From DASTDH01 sp035601575 (lineage in GTDB: Bacteria > Verrucomicrobiota > Verrucomicrobiia > Chthoniobacterales > JAFAMB01): 64,000 nucleotides of DNA. The stretch's first letter is position 1. Each line of letters opens with the position of its first letter. Below are positions 35,739 through 43,489 of this stretch, one piece after another. Below the pieces are notes generated by a model. It was not told the origin of the DNA. It saw nothing but the letters and a program-made list of their open reading frames with translations, and made no database searches. The position numbers and the translations under genes were made by a program. The stretch lies in NCBI GenBank assembly GCA_035601575.1, contig DATNNZ010000288.1, positions 1-64,000 on the forward strand. Direction: 5' to 3'.

Positions 35739-36137
35739 ATGAACAAACCAAATGCCGACTCTCAGCGATCCAAAGATTCAAAGGATCGTCTGCGCTTCGA
35801 AGCATTCTCTTTTGGATCGATCTGCATTGATGGAACCACTTACGAACACGATGTGGTGATTGATCGAGGAGAGATCCGCAAAAGGAAGAAGAAGCCTTCC
35901 AAAAAGTACAGGGAAAAATTCGGGCATACCCCGCTTTCCATTGAGGAGGACATACCTTGGAAGTGCCGGCGACTGGTGATCGGCACTGGCGCGGGAGCTT
36001 TGCCAGTAATGGAAGAGGTGAAACAGGAAGCGCATCGCCGCGAGGTCGAACTAACAATTGTGCCGACCGTCGAAGCGATTAAAACCCTGCAGGAAAACCC
36101 AGCACACACCAACGCCATTCTGCACGTGACATGCTAA
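35739..36137 (+). CDS. Mth938-like domain protein (DUF498/NDUFAF3 type)
   Basis: The 132-residue protein matches the Mth938-like fold: 'FEAFSFGSICIDGTTYEHDVVI', then 'IPWKCRRLVIGTGAGALPVMEEV', 'VELTIVPTVEAIKTLQE' and 'TNAILHVTC'. Mitochondrial relatives assist complex I assembly; the bacterial role is unknown. The central KRKKKPSKKYREKFGHTPLS stretch is basic. ATG at 35739 is chosen because the upstream 44 codons lack family similarity. Confidence 0.88.
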   Translation: MNKPNADSQRSKDSKDRLRFEAFSFGSICIDGTTYEHDVVIDRGEIRKRKKKPSKKYREKFGHTPLSIEEDIPWKCRRLVIGTGAGALPVMEEVKQEAHRREVELTIVPTVEAIKTLQENPAHTNAILHVTC

Positions 36138-36210
36138 GCTGGAATGGAGATCGCCGAATACCAGACATTGAATACCGCGCTGAGGGCTGGTTCGTTCACG
36201 AGGCTATTGG

Positions 36211-36363
36211 TTATTGGCTTCCCACGATCGGCCGGAGAACGCTGGCCAGCTTGCGTGTTCCCTCCCGAATTTGCTGTTGGTCGGTACCTCCATAGCCAAG
36301 AATGAGCCCGCCTCTTCGCGGCTTCTCCTGATAGCAAATCGACAATGGCATGACCGTTCGACG
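36211..36363 (-). pseudogene. C-terminal remnant of a MocR/PdxR-type regulator
   Basis: On the minus strand, one frame reads 'RTVMPLSICYQEKPRRGG', then 'LILGYGGTDQQQIREGTRKL', then ASVLRPIVGSQ and a stop at 36211. This is the characteristic C-terminus of MocR-family PLP-binding transcriptional regulators. No start or N-terminal HTH is present; the sequence upstream has been replaced by the HD-domain gene on the opposite strand. It is a remnant of at most about 50 codons, overlapping the intergenic region before 36364. Confidence 0.7.
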
Positions 36364-37116
36364 ATGAGCCGGCGAGAATTCGGTATACGCCTGGGCACGG
36401 CGGTCCTGGGCACAACTTTCCCGACTTCAATTTTTTTCGAGAACAGAGAAGCGAACAACACGACAATTTCTTCCCAAACCAAAGTGAAGTTACCAAACGA
36501 AGTAGCAGGCATTCCGTTGATCGATTCCAAGGTCGCCCAGGAGGCCACGGATTTGGCCCGGGAAACTTCCCCTCCGTTTCTGTTTAACCATTCGATGCGA
36601 ACTTATCTGTTTGGTGCGTTGCTGGGAAAAGACTTCGCTTTCGACCACGAGTTGCTGTTTCTCGCTTGTATCCTTCATGATCTTGGCCTGACGGATCGGT
36701 ATGCGGGCGAAAAACCGTTCGAGATTGAAGGCGCCGAAGCGGCACGGAAGTTTCTCAGAGAGCACGGAGTTTCCGAAGAGCGTACCGAAATTGTTTGGGA
36801 CGGTATCGCGATGCATCCGTCCGCCCTCGCCCATTACAAACGGCCTGAGATAGCCCTCGTAGCCAACGGTGCCGCCGCCGATGTAGTTGGATCGGACATA
36901 CTGAAGGTGGCGCCCGCTGACAAAGAACAAGTGCTTCGCGCGTTTCCCCGGCTCGGTTTTAAGACGAGTTTCACCCAGACTTGCGCGGAAATAGTGCAGC
37001 GCTATCCGGGCGGCGCATACCGTAGTTTCATGCGTGATGTTGGAGAGCGGCACGTACGTGGATTTCATGTTCCGAACATCTGTGACGCTATTACCGAAGC
37101 GCCGTTTGCAGAATAG
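36364..37116 (+). CDS. Exported HD-domain protein with Tat signal
   Basis: The 250-residue protein starts with a twin-arginine signal (MSRREFGIRLGTAVLG) followed by a 'FLFNHSMRTYLFG' motif and 'LLFLACILHDLGL', the H...HD pattern of metal-dependent HD phosphohydrolases, and later 'AMHPSALAHYK' with a third histidine. This arrangement is the one seen in cyanamide-hydratase-like HD proteins, normally cytosolic. Tat export would imply folding with metal before secretion. ATG at 36364 is preferred to the open frame upstream, which overlaps the MocR remnant. Confidence 0.75.
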   Translation: MSRREFGIRLGTAVLGTTFPTSIFFENREANNTTISSQTKVKLPNEVAGIPLIDSKVAQEATDLARETSPPFLFNHSMRTYLFGALLGKDFAFDHELLFLACILHDLGLTDRYAGEKPFEIEGAEAARKFLREHGVSEERTEIVWDGIAMHPSALAHYKRPEIALVANGAAADVVGSDILKVAPADKEQVLRAFPRLGFKTSFTQTCAEIVQRYPGGAYRSFMRDVGERHVRGFHVPNICDAITEAPFAE

Positions 37117-37166
37117 AAGGTTGGAACTTGAGTTTCTTCGACCGGTAGTTCAGCAGTCGATATGTG

Positions 37167-37667
37167 CTATTTTTCACGCGCTGCCCGCCCTCCCAAGCGT
37201 CGATAACCGGGATGAATGCCAGGTCTCAGTTGCTGCTCTTCAGCGATCCGCGACAGCAAGTCGGCAAGTGTTTCTCGCTCACTTCCATTTAGAGCCGCAC
37301 ACAACGCGTCCTGATGCTGCCGTATGACTTGGCCAACCGCTTGCAACTTCTTTGTTCCGCGCGCCGTAAGATGCAGCGCATAGAGGCGCCGATCCGTGGC
37401 GCTGGCGCGTCGCTCAATTAGGCCGGTTCTCTCCATCTCATCCAGCACCAACACCAGTCTGCTCGGAAACATTCCGAGAAGGTCCGCCAACGCCTGCTGG
37501 CTGAGGCCGCTTTGCCGCTCGATAATGCGCAGTATTCCAACTTGCGCCGGCGCAAGTTTCAGTGGCTCCAACCGTTCCGCGAACCTGGCGGCCGCATGGG
37601 CGCCTACCTGAGTGAGCAGAAAATCTATCCCCCCTCGATCGGTCTGGGAACATTGAAAATCAGACAT
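37167..37667 (-). CDS. MarR family transcriptional regulator
   Basis: The 166-residue MarR-type protein has a winged-helix core with 'LAPAQVGILRIIERQSGLSQ', 'ALADLLGMFPSRLVLVLDEME' split by the recognition helix, and the wing 'TGLIERRASATDRRLYALHL'. It is divergent to the small membrane protein at 37777-38049, with a shared AT-rich gap containing an imperfect palindrome. MarR proteins usually repress the neighbouring divergent gene in response to small aromatic ligands. Confidence 0.92.
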   Translation of the reverse strand: MSDFQCSQTDRGGIDFLLTQVGAHAAARFAERLEPLKLAPAQVGILRIIERQSGLSQQALADLLGMFPSRLVLVLDEMERTGLIERRASATDRRLYALHLTARGTKKLQAVGQVIRQHQDALCAALNGSERETLADLLSRIAEEQQLRPGIHPGYRRLGGRAAREK

Positions 37668-37689
37668 TGGTAAGCAAGCTATAGAGTTA

Positions 37690-37722
37690 TTGACATTAAT
37701 GATTATTTATATGAATTGATAT
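37690..37722. promoter_or_regulatory. AT-rich divergent promoter with imperfect palindrome
   Basis: TTGACA at 37690-37695 is a good -35 for the plus strand, but no clear -10 follows at the right spacing. ATATGAATTGATAT at 37709-37722 is palindromic except for its central G/G mismatch and is a plausible MarR operator between the two divergent starts. Confidence 0.45.
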
Positions 37723-37776
37723 CTTGATTAAAAATATGACCGGTTCTCGTCCCCATCTCAATTAGAAAGGTCGATC

Positions 37777-38049
37777 ATGTCTGCATCGTTCCACTTGAGC
37801 AAAACGCCCAGACTCGAGAAACTCACTGGCTTACGCATGAGCCCTATTCATGAACGCACGCTGATTCGCGCCTTTCACCTGGTGCTCAGCCTACCGATTA
37901 TCGGATTTATCTACGGCCCAGTCGCTCATATCCCGCCGGCTGCCTTTTTCACCCGCTTCGTCGCCGTTCCACTCGTTATTGTCAGTGGCATCTGGATGTG
38001 GCAAAAGCCGCGCCTAATGCGCTGGCTCCGCCAACGCAAAGCCAGTTAG
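37777..38049 (+). CDS. Small two-TM membrane protein
   Basis: The 90-residue protein has a polar N-terminus with 'MSPIHERTLIRAFHLVLSLPIIGFIYG' motif parts and two hydrophobic helices ('FHLVLSLPIIGFIY' and 'FFTRFVAVPLVIVSGIWMW'), ending in a basic tail. AGAAAGG lies upstream as a ribosome site. Divergent from a MarR regulator. It resembles unnamed small membrane proteins found beside MarR genes in soil bacteria; function unknown. Confidence 0.75.
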   Translation: MSASFHLSKTPRLEKLTGLRMSPIHERTLIRAFHLVLSLPIIGFIYGPVAHIPPAAFFTRFVAVPLVIVSGIWMWQKPRLMRWLRQRKAS

Positions 38050-38076
38050 AGGTTACAGCTTGCAACCGACATGCCT

Positions 38077-38643
38077 TCACCGTAATCCGCGCCAGAAGAC
38101 CTGAAATCCTCGCTGAATAAGCTCTTCGCGCCGTTTCGGCTCCTTCGCAATAAAATCCATCATTGCTTCTTGCATGGCCACCATGCCAGCAGAAGCGAAT
38201 CCCGCCGGTAATCCCCGCAGTGCGCTGCGGCTTTCTAGTTCACCTAATGTGACCTCAATCCTACCGCGCTCCGCCGCCGCTCTCATACGTGTTTCCGGCG
38301 TGATCAGGTCGGACACGTTTAACTGCGCCGAAACCTTACGTTTGTCCGGGAACTCGATAGCCCAATCCAGAAGGCTCGACCATACATGCCGCGCCCGCCG
38401 TTCCAGATTCGCTTTACGCGGAAAGTTAGTATCCACCCTTCTGTAGACCTCGATCTTCAGCTCAAGGTAAAGCTCATTCAGTAGCTTTTCTTTATTCGCA
38501 AAGTAGGTAAACAGCGTGCCCGCGGCCAGCCCTGCCCTTCTGGCGATCTTCGCCGTAGGCGCACCGAGTCCGGCTTCGGCAATCTCCCGCACCGCCGCCT
38601 GGAGGATTGCGTTGCGTTTCTCGGGGCTTTTGCTTCGTGCCAT
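38077..38643 (-). CDS. TetR family transcriptional regulator
   Basis: The 188-residue protein has the TetR N-terminal HTH ('AILQAAVREIAEAGLGAPTA' and 'IARRAGLAAGTLFTYFANKEKLLNELY', recognition helix in the latter) and a helical ligand-binding C-terminus. The ligand is unknown. It faces a poorly defined plus-strand ORF at 38692. Confidence 0.92.
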   Translation of the reverse strand: MARSKSPEKRNAILQAAVREIAEAGLGAPTAKIARRAGLAAGTLFTYFANKEKLLNELYLELKIEVYRRVDTNFPRKANLERRARHVWSSLLDWAIEFPDKRKVSAQLNVSDLITPETRMRAAAERGRIEVTLGELESRSALRGLPAGFASAGMVAMQEAMMDFIAKEPKRREELIQRGFQVFWRGLR

Positions 38644-38691
38644 GCTTCAGGAACAGAGTAGAACGTTTGGCTTTGGGAACCACGCCAAATA

Positions 38692-39051
38692 TTGGAAACC
38701 TTGCCGCCCATCCACATTGATACATTAGCGAATGTCTTCGCTCAGAGGAAGCGCTCACTTGTCCTGGACGCGATATTGAAAGGCGAACTGGAGCGGGCAC
38801 TGCACGAGTTATCGCGAACTGGGCCAGAAGCGAGTGAGCAACTACTCACGCGCTTACGGAGTGGAGAGGTAATCGGTCACTCGGACAAGGATTGCGGCAC
38901 TTTAAACAAGAAAGGGTTTGTTCCTTTTGGCGAGAAGGAGTTTCCGGCCGATAGAGGTGCTGAGATGTTCGAGACACTGAGCAGGTTAAAAGGAGAGGAA
39001 GCTCTGCAATTCGGCGGGCAGCGGTGCATGAATTTTGATTTTCTGCACTGA
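38692..39051 (+). CDS. Hypothetical protein, doubtful
   Basis: A 119-residue ORF lies between the divergent TetR gene and a small membrane protein gene. It is charged, has no signal or membrane segment, and matches no family I can recognise. Composition is protein-like (acidic/basic helix 'LDAILKGELERALHEL'), but no ribosome site is evident. Confidence 0.35.
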   Translation: METLPPIHIDTLANVFAQRKRSLVLDAILKGELERALHELSRTGPEASEQLLTRLRSGEVIGHSDKDCGTLNKKGFVPFGEKEFPADRGAEMFETLSRLKGEEALQFGGQRCMNFDFLH

Positions 39052-39124
39052 ACGGCCGAAACTTGAGTGATGTGTCTGCCGCCACAATGCTAACTGCGTA
39101 TTGTGATCACTTCATAGGATTCCA

Positions 39125-39466
39125 ATGACCGTGCCGTTCATCTTTTGCGGGTCAATTACAGCGATCAGCGCAATCATAAGCCTCGCATTTTCAATAGCGG
39201 CGGCCCTAGGTGCGACCGGTACTGCCCGTACCATGGCACTTTATGCCTGTGCGCGAAGCATGGCTTTGGTGATCGCGAGCGCGGTGCCATTTCTAACGGG
39301 GTCAACTGAATGGCTCCAAGCCATAGCATGGAGCATGATCATCGTTCAGGCGTGTGATGCCGTCATAGGCACGACGATCAAAGATCGGCTGAAAACCATT
39401 GGCCCAGCAGGAACCGCCTTATTGAACCTGGTGGCGGTGATTTGGCTAACCCAAGCTGTTCCATAA
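39125..39466 (+). CDS. Small four-helix membrane protein (DUF4267-like)
   Basis: The 113-residue product has four hydrophobic helices with short loops: 'FIFCGSITAISAIISLAFSI', 'MALYACARSMALVIASAVPF', 'AIAWSMIIVQACDAVIG' and 'AGTALLNLVAVIWLTQ'. It resembles DUF4267-type membrane proteins. It starts after a short gap from the preceding ORF on the same strand. Function unknown. Confidence 0.6.
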   Translation: MTVPFIFCGSITAISAIISLAFSIAAALGATGTARTMALYACARSMALVIASAVPFLTGSTEWLQAIAWSMIIVQACDAVIGTTIKDRLKTIGPAGTALLNLVAVIWLTQAVP

Positions 39467-39567
39467 TGGAGATTCAGGGTCGTGTTCTCAATGGCATCTT
39501 CCGGGGACGGCTAATGAATGCCGTCGCGGCCGACTCTTGTGATGGGATCCAGATAATCGATCACCAA

Positions 39568-40092
39568 TTACTGGTCCGTCACCGCCGCTTGGCCTTCAAC
39601 TTTAGGGAGCGCGAAAGAGGCGTAATCTCGCTGCAGTTCAAGACATAGTGCTTCGACTACCAGTTCGTGATCGGCCCGCTGCGGTAATCCAGACACACTC
39701 ACGGCTCCAATCACCGCAGTCCCTTTGACATGGATGGGAAATGAGCCGCCATGCGCCGCAAAATCGGTTATCGGAAGCGCATACCTTTCCGACAAAGTCG
39801 TTTTAGCCTGTTTGAGCGTGAGTCCGACTGCGTAGGAACTGCGATAAAAACGCGCCACGGTGTTACTCTTGCGACGAACCCATTCCGCATTGTCAGGAAC
39901 GCTTCCCGGGAGGGCGCTGTAGAAAAGTGGCTGCCCGAAATAACGCACATCGATTGCGACGGGTAATCGGCGATCGGTCGCCAACTGGCGCAATCGCAGT
40001 CCGAGCTGCCAAGCAATCTCCAAATCAAATCTTTGGAATATTAATTCGCTCTCCTGATGGTCAATTCTTTCCAGATCGCGGCTCAAATCCAT
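39568..40092 (-). CDS. UPF0303/heme-degrading-type (HbpS-like) protein
   Basis: The 174-residue protein fits the UPF0303 group: 'AWQLGLRLRQLA', 'LPVAIDVRYFGQPLFYSALPGS', 'NAEWVRRKSNTVARFYRSSYAVG', 'DFAAHGGSFPIHVKGTAVIGAVSVSGLPQ' (in part), and 'DHELVVEAL'. Related HbpS-like proteins bind or degrade heme, while yeast YBR137W acts with GET proteins; the role here is open. It is followed by a 150-base gap and the acetamidase gene on the same strand. Confidence 0.85.
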   Translation of the reverse strand: MDLSRDLERIDHQESELIFQRFDLEIAWQLGLRLRQLATDRRLPVAIDVRYFGQPLFYSALPGSVPDNAEWVRRKSNTVARFYRSSYAVGLTLKQAKTTLSERYALPITDFAAHGGSFPIHVKGTAVIGAVSVSGLPQRADHELVVEALCLELQRDYASFALPKVEGQAAVTDQ

Positions 40093-40240
40093 GGTCTTTC
40101 TCTTTGCTCGGTTACGGGGCGATGTTAAGGAGCATACCCATAGGTTTAATCTTTGCAGCGCGAAAAGAACGATCCCAGGATATTCGTTCCCGCGGTCCCA
40201 AGGCAGCGAGCGCTAAGAGCAAGCCCGGCGAACCACGCGG

Positions 40241-41152
40241 TCACGAAAAACGAAGCAGCGCCTTACGAAGCTTACATACCATCGTGTACGCCGGATCGAA
40301 GACATTCCCGAGGTCGTACTCGACACATTGCCCGAGCAACAAGCTAGCGCTGGTCGTGTCCAGTGAATAATCTTCCTGCAGCCAGCGCAACATCTCGGTC
40401 GTGGCGTGCTGCACCGCCTGGTCGAGCGGCCGGGCGTTTCCGACAGTAAAGATGTATTCGGCATTCTCACCACGTGGCCAGCGAATACGCTTCCCTTTGA
40501 TCACCCGAACGGTGAACTGGACCTCCATCGAGATCTCGATGCCCGTACCAACGATCTCGCCGTCGCCCTGGGTCGCGTGGCCGTCTCCGACATGGAGCAG
40601 TGCGCCGGCCACAAACACCGGGAAGTAGACCGTGACGCCGGCCACGAACCCTCGATAGTCCATGTTGCCGCCGTGTTCCGCCGAAGTGGCAGTCGAGATC
40701 GCTTGTCCGTTGGGTGGTGCAACTCCAAAGCAACCAAGCATCGGTGCGAGCGGAATTGTCAAACTCCCGAGCTTTGTGTCCGGTTTGATCAGCGTAGCGG
40801 TACCATGCTCGTGATCGATCCGCCATTCGGCCCACTCGCGTTCAGGCAATTCGCGGACGTACGAAGGGTCAACCACATTGGCCGCGACGACCGAGCCAGT
40901 ATAGCCAATTGACCGGTTCGGCCGGATCCGATCGAGCTGAACAATTAACGTGTCTCCAGGCTCCGCTCCCTCAATGTAGAAAGGTCCAGTCTGCGGGTTA
41001 CCGCGTGGTGTTACCGGTGTATTATTGGCGTCCTTACCCATGGCATCCACGCTGGTGGTAATCACCGTGTCGCCGTCACCGATTCGCAGGACCGATTCAT
41101 GCGAGCCAATGGCGGTATGGTAATGGGTCGGTTGGAAATGATGGGTAGCCAT
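40241..41152 (-). CDS. Acetamidase/formamidase family protein
   Basis: The 303-residue enzyme carries the FmdA_AmdA pattern: 'PTHYHTAIG' near the start, 'TPRGNPQTGPFYIEGAEPGDTLIVQL', 'MLGCFGVAP', 'HGGNMDY', 'LHVGDGHATQGDGEIVGTGIE' with the metal-binding Asp/His block, and 'ENAEYIFTVGNARPLDQA'. Such enzymes hydrolyse short amides to ammonia and acid, although some are carbamate hydrolases. Length is normal. Stand-alone minus-strand gene. Confidence 0.9.
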   Translation of the reverse strand: MATHHFQPTHYHTAIGSHESVLRIGDGDTVITTSVDAMGKDANNTPVTPRGNPQTGPFYIEGAEPGDTLIVQLDRIRPNRSIGYTGSVVAANVVDPSYVRELPEREWAEWRIDHEHGTATLIKPDTKLGSLTIPLAPMLGCFGVAPPNGQAISTATSAEHGGNMDYRGFVAGVTVYFPVFVAGALLHVGDGHATQGDGEIVGTGIEISMEVQFTVRVIKGKRIRWPRGENAEYIFTVGNARPLDQAVQHATTEMLRWLQEDYSLDTTSASLLLGQCVEYDLGNVFDPAYTMVCKLRKALLRFS

Positions 41153-41404
41153 GGAGCGCGGAGTAACGGGCTAAGGGAGTGGTGGAGTATTGTTGTGGCG
41201 GAGTAATGGAGTATTGAACCGTCCGATCGAGCGGTGAGGCTATCGAATAGTTGATTTTGAACCCTTAGGAAATCGCCGCATTGTCGGCAAGCGCGCCAAG
41301 TCCAACACTGCATTGCTCCATCGCCGGTCGGTTACTGGCTGTTCGCTGTAGCGCCGTCCTCAGCCTGGAACCAGCGGTCTTCTGGCTCCATATCTTACTC
41401 GGGC

Positions 41405-41824
41405 CTATTGGCCTGGTGCGCGGAAACTAAACATCCAACTGACGCCGAATTGATCCGTGAGCATACCGAACCGACCGCCCCAGAATGCGTCGTGCAACGG
41501 CATCGTGACCTCGCCGTTTTCGCTCAGTGCGGCGAAGAGTCTCTCCATTTCCGGTTGGGTCTCAAAGTCGATACAGATGGAGAAATTATTGCCCCGCTGG
41601 AAGGGCATGCCCGGCAGTACATCCGATGCCATTAGAACGACGGGTCCGCTTGTCAATTCCGCATGCAAGATCCGGTCTGGGGCAGTTTTCACGACCGCGG
41701 GCAGGTCGGGCGGCCCCGCAGAAAAGGGTGTGAAGTTCGGATCCGCCTGAAAACACTTTCCGTAAAATGTCATGGCTTCGCGACAGCTTCCGTCAAAGTT
41801 TAGATAAGTAATTGCGCCTTTCAC
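41405..41824 (-). CDS. VOC/PhnB-like protein
   Basis: The 139-residue protein is a glyoxalase/bleomycin-resistance superfamily member of the PhnB/YjdN type: 'AITYLNFDGSCREAMTFYG' then 'LHAELTSGPVVLMASDVLPG', 'NNFSICIDFETQPEMERLF' and 'FWGGRFGMLTDQFGVSWM'. The start is GTG at 41824, supported by GGAG seven bases upstream; the frame is open further but without similarity. No substrate can be named. Confidence 0.85.
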   Translation of the reverse strand: MKGAITYLNFDGSCREAMTFYGKCFQADPNFTPFSAGPPDLPAVVKTAPDRILHAELTSGPVVLMASDVLPGMPFQRGNNFSICIDFETQPEMERLFAALSENGEVTMPLHDAFWGGRFGMLTDQFGVSWMFSFRAPGQ

Positions 41825-41991
41825 GATTTTGCTCCAGCAGAAGATTACACCGGTCCGAAACCAAGAAGGTATTGAGGGGGGCTTACACTGCTCCAATACG
41901 CCACTGGCTATCGCACCCAAGAAGCTCCGTCAAGAGCGAAGCATCAGACTACTTTGCTACTTTGCCATCTGCTATTTGCTATTTCTCCTCA

Positions 41992-42767
41992 ATGACTCCC
42001 CGCGACATCGTCTACCGCCGATTGGCTAATCAGCAGATAGCGCGTCCCAAGTACAGAACTCCGCATGAAATGGTGGCCTGGCTCGGAGCGATGCAGGCTC
42101 AAGACTATCTCGGCGCGCTCTGGGCGATCGGCCTCCGCCTGCCGAATGCCGCGGAAGCTGATGTCGAACAAGCGATCGCCAACCGAACCATCGTCCGGAC
42201 CTGGCCACTGCGCGGCACGTTACATTTTGTGGCCGCAGTAGACATTCGCTGGATGTTGGAGCTTTTGGCACCGCGGGTTATTGCGAGCGGACGTCGAAGG
42301 CAACAGCAACTCGAACTCGATGACAAAATCATCGGGCGGATTAGGACGGTTTTCGTTCGGACGCAATGGCCGGTCTCGATATGGTTACCTCCACCCTGAT
42401 AAAAGAAACGGATAGCAAAAACGCTTTTGGGATGTCTCCGATAACGTTCGCTTCGTTGGACGTTCCAGCCAAGGCGTATCTTTTGCCTGGTTTCGACGAG
42501 TATATGCTCGGATACAAAGATCGTACCGCCGCGCTTGATCGGCGGCACGCTCAAAAAATCGCCCCGGAGAACAATGGAAGATTCATGTCGACGATGATCT
42601 TCGATGGCCGAGTAGTGGGCACTTGGAAACGCGTACTTAACCAGAAGGCGATTGTCCTCACAATGGAGCCGTTTACTGCCCTGAAAAAAGCCGAACGGCA
42701 GGCGTTCGCAGTCGCGGCCAAGCGGTATGGTAAGTTTATTGGCCAGCCGGTTATAGTGAGCAGTTAG
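41992..42767 (+). pseudogene. AlkZ-like (HTH_42, winged-helix) DNA glycosylase pseudogene
   Basis: The N-terminal part (41992-42399) reads 'VYRRLANQQIARPKY', 'WLGAMQAQDYLGALWAIGLR' with the QxQ motif, and 'RTWPLRGTLHFVAAVDIRWML', as in AlkZ/AlkX-type glycosylases that unhook DNA cross-links. It then stops, and the C-terminal part ('LLPGFDEYMLGYKDRTA', 'IFDGRVVGTWKRVL') continues in another frame to 42767. The central region of at least 80 residues is missing. So an internal deletion plus frame change has broken the gene. Confidence 0.8.
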
Positions 42768-42790
42768 CGGTTAGCAGTTGGCAGTGCACG
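42765..42790. repeat. 7-bp array
   Basis: GTTAGCG-GTTAGCA-GTTGGCA-GT units with a 7-bp period directly overlap and follow the stop codon of the AlkZ-like pseudogene. Confidence 0.55.
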
Positions 42791-42923
42791 TCTTTGCGAT
42801 CTGCATCGGTGCCGAAGGCACACACGAACTGGCTTGCCTCGATTTTTTCGGATCGATAGAAACCAACACCAGTTATGGATATCGGGGCAGCGTCGAGCGA
42901 TCGCAAGGCAGACCGCTGAGCCG

Positions 42924-43013
42924 GTGATCGCACCGCTGGTCAAAGAAAAGAAGATCGAAGTGGTAGGCGCTCGCTATTACCTAAGCACGGGCCGAGTCGA
43001 ATTTTTGAGCTAG
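42924..43013 (+). pseudogene. C-terminal remnant of a beta-carbonic anhydrase
   Basis: One frame encodes VIAPLVKEKKIEVVGARYYL and then STGRVEFLS before the TAG at 43011-43013. This matches the C-terminus of beta-class carbonic anhydrases (VKEKK.EVVGARYDL.TG.VEFL). The zinc-binding part is absent and the upstream sequence contains stops, so only about 30 codons remain. Confidence 0.6.
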
Positions 43014-43234
43014 CTCGGCATTCCGATTGAGCTGTAACCCGGTATCATTTGGATTAGTGAAATATCGTCCCGCTCGGCACTCCTTCGTATACGATCTGAA
43101 GCCCTTTCAGTAAGACGCTTCCTTTTAGGCCGTTAGGTCGTCGCCTTAGGTTCTGACGGCGGCATGAACAGCGTCTCGGGTCGGAATTGTTCTGCTTGAA
43201 ATCGCGCATTATTTCATCGATCCCACCGTCAGGC
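43014..43234. other. Intergenic sequence in a patch of gene remnants
   Basis: No gene is identifiable here. A minus-strand ORF with 'LLKGLQIVYEGVPSGTIFH' at its end may be another remnant but matches nothing I know. Confidence 0.3.
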
Positions 43235-43480
43235 ATGATCGGCATTTTTGATTCCGGATACGGGGGACTAAATATCTTAAAATCATTGCTTCGGGGGCTT
43301 CCCGAATACGACTATTTATACTTGGGCGACAATGCCCGCGCACCATACGGGAGCGGAGCTTCGATGTGATTTACGAGTTTACGCTTCAAGGAGTGAAGCA
43401 GTTGTTCGACTTCGGATGCCCTCTAGTGCTCCTCGCGTGTAACACGGCATCGACTAAGATCTTCGGAGGACAGCTTAAGG
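43235..43480 (+). pseudogene. murI: Glutamate racemase N-terminal fragment, frameshifted
   Basis: MIGIFDSGYGGLNILKSLL, then 'YLYLGDNARAPYG' is the MurI N-terminus with its active-site D-S-G and substrate-binding motifs. A single base is missing near 43350; restoring it continues 'RSFDVIYEFTLQGVKQLFD' and 'PLVLLACNTAS', including the first catalytic Cys. Similarity ends near 43470, at the 3' end of the convergent MFS gene, so about two-thirds of the enzyme is gone. A working racemase must be encoded elsewhere. Confidence 0.85.
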
Positions 43481-43489
43481 GCCGCATGG

